From Chloroflexota bacterium (lineage in GTDB: Bacteria > Chloroflexota > Anaerolineae > Anaerolineales > Villigracilaceae): a stretch of DNA of 64,000 nt. The stretch is taken from NCBI GenBank assembly GCA_013112685.1, contig JABFGC010000002.1, positions 2,056,902-2,120,901 on the forward strand. The letters run 5' to 3'. The position numbers and the translations under genes are program-made. Position 1 is the first letter of the stretch. Each line of letters opens with the position of its first letter. The notes beneath the pieces were generated by a model. It did not search any database and was not told where the DNA came from. It saw nothing but the letters and a program-made list of their open reading frames with translations. Below are positions 1 through 8,328 of this stretch, piece by piece.

Positions 1-61
1 CTGCAAGTCCGCAGGGCGGGGTTTGGGGAATCGCGTTGAGGTTCGAAAGGAGTTGAATGCC

Positions 62-271
62 ATGTATCTCGAATCCGGCAGGGATTTGTTCCGAGGGGCG
101 ATGATCCTGATTTCCGCTGCGCTTGCTTATTGGGTTGACCTCGTCGCCGGGCTGGCGCTGGCGGTCTTCGTGGGGGTGATGACCCTGCAAAGCGTTTTCA
201 CCGATTGGTGCCCGGCGGATTTGCTCCTAAAGCCAATGGGACTGAAGAAGAAACTGGAACATAAGAAGTAG
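62..271 (+). CDS. DUF2892-type small inner-membrane protein
   Basis: Small protein of 69 residues in the YgaP-like DUF2892 family; the biochemical role of the family is unclear. The sequence shows a charged N-terminus (YLESGRDLFRGAM), then two hydrophobic stretches that should span the membrane, then the family's conserved W-C-P motif (DWCPADLL) and a lysine-rich tail. The ATG at 62 is preferred over an upstream in-frame ATG at 23 because AAAGGAGT lies 8 bases before it. It stands alone at the window edge; what lies upstream is not visible. Confidence in the family is moderate because the protein is short. Confidence 0.6.
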   Translation: MYLESGRDLFRGAMILISAALAYWVDLVAGLALAVFVGVMTLQSVFTDWCPADLLLKPMGLKKKLEHKK

Positions 272-311
272 AGGACTTTCCATCGCCCGCAGGCAAAACC
301 ACCCTCATTTG

Positions 312-337
312 AAGTGGACAGCGATCACTGTCCACTT
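312..337. repeat. Perfect 10-bp inverted repeat (hairpin)
   Basis: AAGTGGACAG and CTGTCCACTT are separated by 6 bases, 40 bases downstream of the DUF2892 gene. No T-run follows, so it is not a classical terminator; it may be a protein-binding palindrome or a weak terminator. Confidence 0.45.
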
Positions 338-377
338 GCGTCTCCCGCATGCTTATCAAACTTTAACCTTCGTCATA

Positions 378-406
378 TTGACAGTGCAATCCTTCGGGGG
401 TAAAAA
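378..406 (+). promoter_or_regulatory. Predicted sigma-70-type promoter for the TetR gene
   Basis: A consensus TTGACA (378-383) is followed by a 17-base spacer and TAAAAA (401-406). The predicted start of transcription falls inside the palindrome at 409-424, which fits repression by the regulator encoded just downstream. Prediction from sequence only. Confidence 0.5.
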
Positions 407-408
407 CA

Positions 409-424
409 AACCGACTAGTCGGTT
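409..424. promoter_or_regulatory. Likely TetR operator (perfect 16-bp palindrome)
   Basis: AACCGACTAGTCGGTT is a perfect palindrome placed just after the -10 box and 48 bases before the start of the tetR-family gene. TetR-family dimers typically bind such symmetric sites over their own promoters, so autoregulation is inferred. Confidence 0.65.
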
Positions 425-436
425 TTATTTCAATTT

Positions 437-468
437 CTCCTCTCCCTATGGGAGTGGCAGGGTGAGGG
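437..468. repeat. Partial CTCTCCC/GGGAG-type palindromic repeat
   Basis: A degenerate copy of the palindromic family with CTCTCCC and GGGTGAGGG ends that recurs at 1057, 23132 and 38781. Its GGTGAGGG end lies immediately before the ATG at 472 and may serve as the ribosome binding site. Confidence 0.5.
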
Positions 469-471
469 CTC

Positions 472-1056
472 ATGCAGCAACGCAGTGAAGAAACCCGCTC
501 CAGGATCATGGAGTCAGCCGTCAAATTGTTTTCGTCGCGCGGATACAACGCCGCCAGCGTGGACGACATCTGCAAAGATGCAGGCATCAGCAAGGGCGCG
601 TTCTATCATCATTTCGAGAGCAAGCAGATGCTCTTCCTCGCCCTGCTCGACAGCTGGCTGCAAACCATAGATCACGCCATCGAAGCCTCGAAGGATAAGA
701 CCGCCCCTGAAACGTTCATGCAGATCACCGAGGCGTTTCCGTACATTTTTGAAACGGCGGGCGAAGGCTTGCCGATGTTCCTTGAATTCTGGCTGCAAGC
801 TAGCCGCGACGAAAAGATCTGGCAGGCGAGCGTCGCCCCCTATCGGCGTTACCACAAATATTTCACCTCGCTCATCAAAAAGGGCGTGGACGAAGGTTCG
901 TTCGTGGAAGTAAACCCCGAATTAACTTCGCGCATGATCATCTCTACGGCGATGGGTTTGTTATTGCAAAGCCTGATGGATCCCAAAGGCGCGAATTGGG
1001 AGAAGGTCGCGCGCGACAGCACGAATATGCTGGTAAACAGTTTGTTGAAGAGATGA
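472..1056 (+). CDS. TetR/AcrR family transcriptional regulator
   Basis: One-component repressor of 194 residues. The N-terminal helix-turn-helix is clear (residues about 8-55, with the family signature of SVDDICKDAGISKGAFYHHF type), followed by a divergent all-helical ligand domain that does not reveal the effector. A consensus promoter and a perfect palindrome lie directly upstream, which suggests autoregulation. The epimerase gene 47 bases downstream on the same strand, separated only by a repeat, is a plausible regulated target. Family assignment is secure; ligand and regulon are unknown. Confidence 0.9.
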   Translation: MQQRSEETRSRIMESAVKLFSSRGYNAASVDDICKDAGISKGAFYHHFESKQMLFLALLDSWLQTIDHAIEASKDKTAPETFMQITEAFPYIFETAGEGLPMFLEFWLQASRDEKIWQASVAPYRRYHKYFTSLIKKGVDEGSFVEVNPELTSRMIISTAMGLLLQSLMDPKGANWEKVARDSTNMLVNSLLKR

Positions 1057-1089
1057 CCCTCACCCTAGCCCTCTCCCATTGAGAGAGGG
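1057..1089. repeat. CCCTCACCC...GAGAGAGGG palindromic repeat, half copy
   Basis: Intergenic repeat starting one base after the tetR stop codon. It shares CCCTCACCC and CTCTCCCA with the fuller copies at 23132 and 38781, with inner arms CTCTCCCA and GAGAGAGGG. Confidence 0.6.
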
Positions 1090-1103
1090 AATTAAGGAGA
1101 ACT

Positions 1104-2081
1104 ATGTGGCTTGTCACTGGCGCAACGGGACATATCGGCAACGTCCTTGTGCGAAAACTTTTGGAACGCGGGGAAAAGGTCCGGGCGTTGATTCCACCCG
1201 GAGAAAACCGCAAGCCGCTCAACGGTCTGGACGTTGAAGCGGTGGAGGGCGATGTCCTCAATTTGGATTCGGTGTTCGAGTCCCTGCGCGGCATCAAGGG
1301 AATTTTCCATCTCGCGGGCGTGATCTCCATCATGCCGGGACCCAATCCGTTCGTGCGCAAGGTGAACGTCGAAGGCACAAAAAATATTTTGCACGCGGCG
1401 CGGGAGAAACGGATTCGGAAGATGGTTTACACCTCTTCCATCCATGCCATTCAACGGGTGGAGGACGGTGTGATTGATGAAAACATCCCCTATGACATGA
1501 ACAACCCTTACGGGGCGTATGACTGCTCGAAGGCGGAGGCGACTCTCGAGGTCTTGCATGCGGCTCAAACCGGACTGGAGGCTGTTGTGGCTTGCCCCAC
1601 CGGCGTGATCGGTCCCTATGATTTTCGCGGATCCATGATGGGCGCGGTCATCCACGATGCGGCGGCTGCCAAACCCACGCTCTATGTAGACGGTTCGTAT
1701 GACTTCGTGGATGTGCGCGATGTAGCGGATGGGTTGATCATCGCCGCCGAAAAAGGCAAACGCGGCGAGAGTTATATTTTGTCGGGGCAGAAGATTTCGG
1801 TGCGATATTTGCTCGAAACCGTGCGCGAGATCACGGGCAGGAATTTCTTCCAGATGAAAATTCCATTCGACCTGGCGAAGTTCGCCACGCTGTTCACGCC
1901 GATGTATTACCGGCTGGCACATGCCACGCCGCGTTTCACACCCTATTCGCTGGAGGTCTTGAAGAGCAACTCGAATATCAGTCACGCCAAGGCAAGCAGG
2001 GAATTGGGCTATCAGCCGCGCTCGCTGTATGAGAGTATTCGCGATACGGTGAGGTGGTTTTTGGAAGGACGGAAGAGTTAG
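1104..2081 (+). CDS. NAD-dependent epimerase/dehydratase (dihydroflavonol reductase-like extended SDR)
   Basis: Extended short-chain dehydrogenase of 325 residues acting on a sugar-, steroid- or flavonol-like substrate with NAD(P). It begins with the Rossmann motif VTGATGHIG at residues 4-12, has the acidic GDV after strand 3, the family's LAG motif, the TSS stretch, and the catalytic YDCSK (Tyr-x3-Lys) near residue 138. The C-terminal half carries the substrate domain. A GGAG-type site (TTAAGGAGAACT) precedes the ATG. It probably forms a unit with the TetR gene. The exact substrate cannot be told from sequence. Confidence 0.85.
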   Translation: MWLVTGATGHIGNVLVRKLLERGEKVRALIPPGENRKPLNGLDVEAVEGDVLNLDSVFESLRGIKGIFHLAGVISIMPGPNPFVRKVNVEGTKNILHAAREKRIRKMVYTSSIHAIQRVEDGVIDENIPYDMNNPYGAYDCSKAEATLEVLHAAQTGLEAVVACPTGVIGPYDFRGSMMGAVIHDAAAAKPTLYVDGSYDFVDVRDVADGLIIAAEKGKRGESYILSGQKISVRYLLETVREITGRNFFQMKIPFDLAKFATLFTPMYYRLAHATPRFTPYSLEVLKSNSNISHAKASRELGYQPRSLYESIRDTVRWFLEGRKS

Positions 2082-2084
2082 GGG

Positions 2085-2123
2085 CAGTGATCAGTGATCA
2101 GTGGTCAGTAATCAGTGATCAGT
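2085..2123. repeat. Tandem CAGTGATCAGTGATCAGT-type repeat
   Basis: Units of about 10-12 bases (CAGTGATCAGTG, GGTCAGTAATCAGTG) fill the gap between two genes. The same repeat family occurs inside the M48 peptidase gene near 5008-5071. Confidence 0.7.
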
Positions 2124-2180
2124 TTGAGGAAAGTGAAAAGTGCGAGTGAAGTGAAAAAAATGAGACAAAAAGAGGAGCCT

Positions 2181-3044
2181 ATGAAAATCATAACCGATTG
2201 CGCGGCGGATATGCCGAACGAAGAACTCGAACGGCTGGGAATCATCCAAGCCCCGTTGTTCATCCAATTCCCCGAAGGCGAGGTGAATTCGGCGGATATT
2301 TCCGCCGACGATTTCTACAACCGCCTCGAAGCGATGCGCCCTCAGATTCCCACCACGGCGCAGCCTTCGAGCGGAATCTTCGCGGAGCTGTATCGCAAGG
2401 TGGCAGAGAAAGGGAATGACATTCTCTCGATTCACATTTCATCCGGTTTGAGCGGCACGATCAACTCGGCGCGGGATGGCGGCGAACAGGTCAAGAGTGA
2501 GGCGGATGTCCATTTCTGGGATACGCTCACGCTCTCCGGCGGGGAACGCTTCCAGGTGCTGGCGGCGGCGCTGGCTTCCAAAGCGGGCTGGGCGCTGCAA
2601 ACCATTCAGGAGCGCCTGACCCGCATCCGCGAGAAGACCGAGGTGATTTACACGCTCGACACGCTGGAATACCTCGCGCGCGGCGGGCGCATCGGACGGG
2701 TCAAGGCGCTGGCGGGAGCCTTGCTCAACCTCAAGCCGATCATCCGCGTGGATACCGACGGCAAGTACAGCACGGTCAAGACTGAGCGGACGATCAACAA
2801 GTCCATCGCATCCATTGCGGAGCACATCCGTGAAAAATACGGCAACACGCCGTTGTGGGTCACCGTCCTGCATGGACGCTTCGCCGAAAAAGCCGAATCG
2901 CTTTCAAGGGAATTACAGGAAAAACTCAACATCGCCAAAATGGAAGTCATGCGCATCTCGCCGGTGCTGGGCGTGCATACGGGTCCGGGAATCGTCGGCG
3001 CGGCGGTGGTGCCGATGGAGTTGATGGGCGATTTGACGGGCTAA
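2181..3044 (+). CDS. DegV family fatty-acid-binding protein
   Basis: DegV/FakB-type protein of 287 residues. In better-studied relatives these bind a fatty acid and present it to a fatty acid kinase. Visible hallmarks are the N-terminal TDCAADMP strand-turn, the TTAQPSSGIF segment, ISSGLSGT around residue 85 (lipid carboxylate-binding Thr/Ser), and the second-domain motif EYLARGGRIG. The ATG at 2181 is chosen because GAGGAG lies 5-6 bases ahead of it and the family starts at MKIITDCAAD; an upstream in-frame ATG adds only low-complexity residues from the repeat. No kinase partner is seen nearby. Confidence 0.88.
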   Translation: MKIITDCAADMPNEELERLGIIQAPLFIQFPEGEVNSADISADDFYNRLEAMRPQIPTTAQPSSGIFAELYRKVAEKGNDILSIHISSGLSGTINSARDGGEQVKSEADVHFWDTLTLSGGERFQVLAAALASKAGWALQTIQERLTRIREKTEVIYTLDTLEYLARGGRIGRVKALAGALLNLKPIIRVDTDGKYSTVKTERTINKSIASIAEHIREKYGNTPLWVTVLHGRFAEKAESLSRELQEKLNIAKMEVMRISPVLGVHTGPGIVGAAVVPMELMGDLTG

Positions 3045-3050
3045 GGCAAC

Positions 3051-3834
3051 ATGCGCTGGCAGGAAAAGGTCGCGGTTGTGACGGGCGCGTCGTCGGGCAT
3101 TGGCGCTGAGACGGCGCGCCTGCTTGCGTCGAAGGGGATGCGCGTCGTCCTCGTGGCGCGGCGGTTGGACAGACTGCGCGACCTGCAAGCGGAGATCGCT
3201 TCGGCGGGAGGAAAGGCTGAGATCGCCGCCGCAGACTTGAGGTCCGAAGAGAGGCGGACGGAGGTCTTCAGGCAGATCGGCGCGGCGGATGTCCTCGTCA
3301 ATAACGCGGGATTCGGCTGGTATGGCTTTTTCCACAAAATGAAGCTGGAAAACGGCGCGGGAAATGATTCAGGTCAACGTGGAGGCAATGGCGCATTTCA
3401 CGTCGCTGTTCCTGCCGGGAATGCGCGAGAGGAAGCGGGGACATATTGTCAACGTCGGTTCGATTTCGGGGAGCATTCCGAGTCAGGGAATCGCGGTGTA
3501 CGCGGCGGGCAAGTCGTTCATGGATGCGTTCACGACGGCGTTGTGCCGCGAACTGCGCGGGACGGGGGTGCATGCCAGCGTGGTGCGGGCGGGAGCGGTG
3601 AAGACGGAGTTTTGCCAGTCTGCGCTCAACCACGACAACGGGGAACACGTGCCAACCGAAAACGTCGGCGTGACCGCCGGGCATGTGGCGCGGCGCATTT
3701 GGACGTTGTTGTTATACCCAAAGCGAGTCGTCTATGTGCCGCGCTGGTTGGGAATCGTGCCCTGGGTGGAGTTGAGTTTCGGCTGGCTGGAGGATTGGAT
3801 CGGTCCGTTGTTGTTGAAGAGGGGAAGCCAATAA
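3051..3834 (+). CDS. Short-chain dehydrogenase/reductase (one-base frameshift)
   Basis: Classical SDR of about 260 residues. The first frame gives VTGASSGIG at the N-terminus and NNAGFG (cofactor and structural motifs). The second frame gives NVGSISG and YAAGK, the latter containing the Tyr-x3-Lys catalytic pair. The two frames join if one A is removed from the run at 3349-3352, which restores ETAREMIQVN, a normal SDR sequence. The C-terminus has a hydrophobic helix typical of membrane-associated oxidoreductases. The gene starts 6 bases after degV. Either a sequencing indel or a recent mutation; I favour the former. Confidence 0.75.
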
Positions 3835-3842
3835 CAAACATC

Positions 3843-4033
3843 AACCGCGGAATTCACTTACGAACACGGATTTTTATCCGTGACCTCGCTACCGTACAAA
3901 TGACCAAAATCGAACCGCCAAGACGCCAAGGTCGCCAAGAAAGCCTCAAAAAACTTGGCGTGCTTTGCGTCTTGGCGGTAAAAGTTCTGAATGTACGGTA
4001 GAAAGTCCGTGACAATTCGTGAAATCCGCGGTT
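3843..4033. repeat. Palindromic repeat interrupted by a MITE
   Basis: Outer arms AACCGCGGAATTCAC (3843) and GTGAAATCCGCGGTT (4019) pair with one mismatch, with inner arms ACGGAT/ATCCGT at 3865-3881. The arms are pushed apart by the element at 3885-4005; without it the palindrome would be roughly 60 bases long. Nothing else is seen between the flanking genes. Confidence 0.65.
3885..4005. mobile_element. MITE-like element, copy 1 (121 bp, 8-bp target duplication)
   Basis: Non-coding element with terminal inverted repeats (CTACCGTACA near the left end, TGTACGGTAG near the right) and an internal hairpin built from ACCGCCAAGACGCCAAG and CTTGGCG-TGCTTTGCG-TCTTGGCGGT. It is flanked by direct repeats TCCGTGAC (3877-3884 and 4006-4013). 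Copy 2 at 10521-10642 matches it at all but one substitution and one terminal base, which indicates recent movement. No transposase for it is visible in the window. Confidence 0.8.
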
Positions 4034-4057
4034 GTAATTCAATATGGAATCCGGCAC

Positions 4058-5213
4058 TTACGAAGAAGCGAATCGTTTCGCCTTCGCTATTCTCTCGCCC
4101 AGCGGCGGGTGGGAATAGAACATAAAGACCACCCACTTTTCGGGGTCAATCTCGCCGAGGTTCTGATTCGCCAGCCGCGTAAAGGCAGAAGCAAACGCCT
4201 CCCCCTTGCCGGTGGATTTCAAGGCGTAATCGTCCGCCATGCTTTCGCGCCAGCGGGAAAGGGCGTTTTCGAGCGGTTGAACCAGCAATCCGTACGCGCC
4301 GAGGATGAGCATCAATGCCGGGAAGGCAGCGATGTCTGCGACGGAGGTGAAGGAGAAGAAACTCACAGCGGAGTCCAAAGCCAGAGAAGCGATGAACAAG
4401 CCGAGGGTCGTCAGAAGCGTGCCGGAGAGGATGAGGAAGGGAATATCCTTGTGGACGTGATGTCCCAGTTCGTGCGCAAGCACCGTTTCAATTTCATCCG
4501 GCGTAAATTCGTTGATGAGCGTGTCGCCGAGGATGATGCGACGCGTGTTGCCGATGCCGGTCAATGCGGCGTTGGCGGCTTTGGTGCGCCGGGACATATC
4601 GAACTTGAAGACGCCGCGCACTTTGGTGTTCGCGCGTTTGGCAAGGTCCCAGCAGGCGGGCTTCGAGGTCTTTGTGTTCGCCGCCGAGCGGGACGTATTT
4701 GTTGAAGAGCGGCATGATAAGCACCGGCGCGAGATTGGAGAGGATGACGTTGAAGAGGAGCAGTCCGCCCGCCGCCCACAGCCACCACGCATCGCCGGTG
4801 AGACGCAGGGCGAGATACAGCAATTCGAGCAGAATCAACCCGATGGGCGCGCCGATGGCGAGACCTTTGAGTTGATCCACGACCCAGCCTTTGAGCGTCT
4901 GGTTGGATTGACCGAATCGCTTGGGCAGGACAAATCCGCTGTAATAGCCGAGGGGCAGATTGAGGACGAAGTAGATGCCGCCGAAGACGATGACGTAGAG
5001 GACAATGACCAGTGGATCAGTGATCAGTGACCAGTCGTCAGTGATCAGTAACCAGTAATCAGTAAGCAGTGTGCGGAGGGAAACGCTCCAGCCGAGGAAG
5101 AGCCAGGCGAGGGCGTAGATGGCGCTGAAGGCAGTCTCCGCCAGCCACAAGCGGCGGCGGATGCGGGCGTATTGTTTGGCTTGTTTTTGTCGTTCGGGGT
5201 CGAGGGTGGTCAT
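4058..5213 (-). CDS. M48 family zinc metallopeptidase, Ste24/HtpX-like (one-base frameshift)
   Basis: Membrane-embedded Ste24-type endopeptidase, about 385 residues when joined. The N-terminal frame holds several membrane helices and the family segment LGYYSGFVLPKRFG. The C-terminal frame holds the zinc motif AHELGHHVHKD (HExxH) and the third-ligand region WRESMADDYAL. Removing one base of the CCC at 4648-4650 joins the frames as LEARLLDLAKRANTKV. A stretch reading LLTDYWLLITDDWSLITD is made of the CAGTGATCAGT repeat seen between genes elsewhere and looks like an in-frame insertion. Function: quality control or processing of membrane proteins. Confidence 0.8.
5008..5071. repeat. CAGTGATCAGT tandem repeat inside the M48 gene
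   Basis: About five units of the repeat family at 2085-2123 lie inside the coding sequence and stay open in the peptidase frame, adding roughly 18-20 residues between two membrane segments. Confidence 0.65.
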
Positions 5214-5226
5214 TTTGATTTACGAT

Positions 5227-5799
5227 TTACGATTTTGGATTTACGATTTCGCCAGCAAGCATGGCGATGATTTCTTCTGATTTCATCACCCTGCCATACG
5301 ATTTTAACGCGGCGAGAAACGCTTTGTGGACGTGATCGGCGGGGATGATCGTACCGTCGTGTTCGAGGTCGCGGGTGGCGCAGGCATCTTCGGCGATGAT
5401 GACTTTGAAGCCAAAATCGGCGGCGGCGCGGGCGGTGGCGTCCACGCACATGTGAGTCATCATGCCGGTGATGACCACGCGCTCGATGCCCCAACCCTTG
5501 AGCATCTCCAGCAGGTTCGTCTCGCGGAAGGAGTTGGGATAATGTTTGTAAACGATGGGCTCGCCTTCAAAATGCGCCACGGAGTCGTGGATATCCGAGC
5601 CTTCGTCGCCTTTGATGAAGAACTTCGCATCGGGTTTGAGCGAGATGTGCTGGATGTGGACGTGATGCCCGTCGTGCTCGCGGAAGCATTGCAGAATGGT
5701 ATACGCCTTCTTTGCGGCTTCGAGCGGTTCGACCAGCGGGTACTTCCCGCCGGGGAAATAGTCTTTTTGAATGTCTATGATGAGGAGGGCGGTTTTCAC
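5227..5799 (-). CDS. Cysteine hydrolase, isochorismatase/nicotinamidase family
   Basis: Soluble alpha/beta hydrolase of about 190 residues acting on an amide or ester such as nicotinamide, a ureide or isochorismate. Catalytic triad residues are visible: Asp in LLIIDIQKDYF near residue 9, Lys in YKHYPNSF, and the nucleophilic Cys in GMMTHMCVDATARAA near residue 112. A GTG start at 5799 is chosen because AAGGTG lies 5 bases ahead; a TTG 15 bases upstream is also possible. The last residues (EIVNPKS) and the stop come from the ATTTACGATTTTGG repeat between this gene and the M48 gene. Substrate unknown. Confidence 0.85.
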   Translation of the reverse strand: MKTALLIIDIQKDYFPGGKYPLVEPLEAAKKAYTILQCFREHDGHHVHIQHISLKPDAKFFIKGDEGSDIHDSVAHFEGEPIVYKHYPNSFRETNLLEMLKGWGIERVVITGMMTHMCVDATARAAADFGFKVIIAEDACATRDLEHDGTIIPADHVHKAFLAALKSYGRVMKSEEIIAMLAGEIVNPKS

Positions 5800-5919
5800 A
5801 GTTTCACCTTTCAATCAGAAGGGCACCTGGCAAATGACGTGTGCGGGGATTATACAGCAATACAATCGTTGTTCGAAATTCAAACAAAACAACGATGCTC
5901 CTGCGATATAATCAAACTT

Positions 5920-6246
5920 ATGAAACCCAAACCTCGAGTCCGAGCTTTGAAACTAGCCGCAAAGGTTCGAGAACGGCTGACTGAGGAACTTGGTCAACCC
6001 GTCGAAGTGATTCTTTTTGGCTCGCAGGCGCGCGGCGACTCGACAAAACATTCAGACATTGATCTTTTCGTGATACTTCCGATTCTGGACGATCGGACAC
6101 GCTTCCTCGTGTCGAATATTACATGGGAGGTCGGCTTCAATGCGGGCAAAGTCATCTCGGCAATTCCGACTACACCCGAAAAGATGAAACAGTATCACTT
6201 TCTCCCGCTATACCGGAATGTCCAAAAAGAGGGGATACCGGTATGA
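5920..6246 (+). CDS. MNT-type nucleotidyltransferase (antitoxin partner of HEPN protein)
   Basis: Minimal nucleotidyltransferase of 108 residues. The core motif GSQARGDSTKHSDIDLF near residue 33 supplies the glycine-serine loop and the two metal-binding Asp residues. It overlaps the HEPN gene by 4 bases (ATGA), the standard arrangement of the HEPN/MNT toxin-antitoxin module, in which the MNT protein neutralises the HEPN RNase by nucleotide transfer. The ATG at 5920 gives the family's usual length; longer in-frame readings overlap the divergent hydrolase. The region is AT-richer than its neighbours, which fits horizontal transfer. Confidence 0.82.
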   Translation: MKPKPRVRALKLAAKVRERLTEELGQPVEVILFGSQARGDSTKHSDIDLFVILPILDDRTRFLVSNITWEVGFNAGKVISAIPTTPEKMKQYHFLPLYRNVQKEGIPV

Positions 6247-6650
6247 CAGAGGACAAAAACTACTCGCAGGCTTTAATCCGATACCGCATGGAACGGGCAA
6301 GGCAAACTCTGGATACCGCGCAAAAGATGCGCGATCAAAACGCAGATACGGCGAGTATTGTCAACAGGTCTTACTATGCCATGTTCTACGCTGCCCTTGC
6401 CCTGCTTGCCACGACCGGAGAGGAAACCTCGAAACACACCGGCGTCATGGCATTGTTTGACAGGCATTTCATCAGAACGGGAATCCTGCCGAAAGAGATG
6501 AGTCAATTCCTGCATACAGCGTTCGATATGCGCCAAGCCGGGGATTACGAAGACAAAGTGGAAATTTCAAAAGAAACGGCAGGACAGATCTTGGAATTTG
6601 CCGTAACATTCGTTGAGACGGTCGAAAAGCAGATCCAAGATCTATCATGA
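6243..6650 (+). CDS. HEPN domain protein (putative toxin)
   Basis: All-helical HEPN protein of 135 residues with the family stretch NRSYYAMFYAALALL near residue 40 and a conserved helix containing KHTGVMALFDRHF. HEPN proteins paired with MNT antitoxins act as RNases in known cases. A strict R-x4-6-H catalytic motif is not obvious, so RNase activity is inferred from the pairing rather than from active-site residues. Start at 6243 overlaps the MNT stop. Transcribed as a two-gene unit. Confidence 0.8.
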   Translation: MTEDKNYSQALIRYRMERARQTLDTAQKMRDQNADTASIVNRSYYAMFYAALALLATTGEETSKHTGVMALFDRHFIRTGILPKEMSQFLHTAFDMRQAGDYEDKVEISKETAGQILEFAVTFVETVEKQIQDLS

Positions 6651-6690
6651 TCGCATCGCTTTTCAATTGGGGATAGGTCAATCACGCCAT

Positions 6691-8274
6691 TCAAGAAGTA
6701 ATCAAATTTTTCAATAAGTCATCCGCTTGCCGTCTCAAGTGTAACTTCTCTGTGATGGAAGATATTTTCTCAAAATCCGATTTCGCCTTTTCGAACTCTT
6801 GCAACTCCAGGTACGCCTTTCCACGTCCCAGATACAGGCGCGGCTCGCGCGGATTAATCGCCAGCGCGCGGGTGTACAACTCCACAGCGCGTGCAAATTC
6901 CCGGTTGACGCGGCAGGCGTCGGCGCGACCCTGAAGCGCAAGCGCGTTGCGCGGATTCCGCGCGAGGATGCGTTCGTAATAATCCCGCGCCCAATCCAGG
7001 TTGTCCTCGTACAAAATCAGGTTGAGGTCGAACATCACCAGCGAATCCTCCGGTGAAATCTGCACCGCCGTGTCCTGGCCCCGGTGCGCGGATTCAAGAT
7101 CGCCGAGCCGGAAATGCGCCAGCGAACGCACGAGATAAAACAGCGGCATCCGCGATTGCAGGGAGACGGCTTTGTTCAGGTCGCCCAGCGCGGCTTGGAA
7201 CTCGCCGCGGTCCATGAGGACGGATGCGCGGTCAAAGTACGGCACAGCCCAGTGCGGGTTGATGGACTGCACGCGCGAAAAGATTTCGAGCGCGGCGTCG
7301 TAATTTTTCTCCAGCATGAAAATCTCGCCGCGCAGCATCAAACCGAAGATGTGGTTCGGCTGGATGCGCAGCGCGCGCTCCACATCCGCCAGGGCGCGCT
7401 CCTTTTGACCGGCAAGCAGATAACAACTCGCCCGCCCAAGGTAATTCCCCGGGTGATCGGGCTTTGAATCAATGTCGCGCGTGTACCGCTGAATGGCGCG
7501 TTCGTAATCGCCGAGCAGGTAATAATAGCCCGCGCGTTTGAAAAGATAATTGACTCCCAGGTTCAACCAGCGCAGCATGGAGCGGTTCAATGTGCTGACC
7601 GCCAGCGCGATCAGCACACAGAAGGCGAGCAAAATGTAATCGCGGGTGAACAGCCCAAGCGCAACCAGCAGCAGCAAAAACGGGATACTGACCACGAGCG
7701 TGATCCAATCCGCGTTGGTTTTGCCGAAGAGCCATTCCATCGCGGCGTGCAGGATGTTGCCTCCATCCAGCGGGTAAACCGGCAGGAGGTTGAACACGAT
7801 CAGGATCAGGTTCACAATCGCAAGCGAGAAGGACAGGCTCTGAAAGGTCTGCACCCAGAGGTAAATTTCAGCGCCGCCCGAATACGGCAGGACGAGGAAC
7901 GCCAGCGCAATGTAAAAGACCACGCAGAGAAAAGCCAACAGCATGTTCACAAGCGGACCCGCCAGCGCGATGAACAGGTTATGCGCGGGTTTATCCGGTT
8001 TATAGGCAAGGTTGGTGAAACCGCCCAACAGCCACACCACCACACTCTTCACTTCCACGCCCACCAACTGCGCCGCAAAGGTATGCCCCAGTTCGTGCAG
8101 GAGGATGAAAAGCAAAAACCCAGCCACCCACAGCAGCGCCTCGACCGCGCTGCGCAGATCGGCAGGCTCGAACAGGTAATATGCAATCGGCACGCTGAAC
8201 AACAGGGAAAAATGAAAACGGATATCCACTCCGCGCAGACGACCGAGCGACCACGACCAGCCAAATAATCTCAT
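6691..8274 (-). CDS. M50 family membrane metalloprotease with C-terminal TPR repeats
   Basis: Site-2-protease-like protein of 527 residues. The N-terminal half (about 1-230) is a membrane domain with the zinc motif LLHELGHTF (HExxH) near residue 60 and the second-ligand region NLLPVYPLDGGNI near residue 165. The C-terminal half (about 245-510) is a run of six or seven TPR-like units (ERAIQRYTRDIDSKPDHPGNY and so on), a protein-binding scaffold. The role is intramembrane cleavage of regulatory or membrane proteins, with the TPRs probably picking substrates. It starts at ATG 8274, divergent from nothing obvious, and stands as a single gene. Confidence 0.85.
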   Translation of the reverse strand: MRLFGWSWSLGRLRGVDIRFHFSLLFSVPIAYYLFEPADLRSAVEALLWVAGFLLFILLHELGHTFAAQLVGVEVKSVVVWLLGGFTNLAYKPDKPAHNLFIALAGPLVNMLLAFLCVVFYIALAFLVLPYSGGAEIYLWVQTFQSLSFSLAIVNLILIVFNLLPVYPLDGGNILHAAMEWLFGKTNADWITLVVSIPFLLLLVALGLFTRDYILLAFCVLIALAVSTLNRSMLRWLNLGVNYLFKRAGYYYLLGDYERAIQRYTRDIDSKPDHPGNYLGRASCYLLAGQKERALADVERALRIQPNHIFGLMLRGEIFMLEKNYDAALEIFSRVQSINPHWAVPYFDRASVLMDRGEFQAALGDLNKAVSLQSRMPLFYLVRSLAHFRLGDLESAHRGQDTAVQISPEDSLVMFDLNLILYEDNLDWARDYYERILARNPRNALALQGRADACRVNREFARAVELYTRALAINPREPRLYLGRGKAYLELQEFEKAKSDFEKISSITEKLHLRRQADDLLKNLITS

Positions 8275-8328
8275 GAATCAATTTCTCGCTTCAAACCGGA
8301 CCTCGGACTTGTCAGCCGCCATCGGGCT

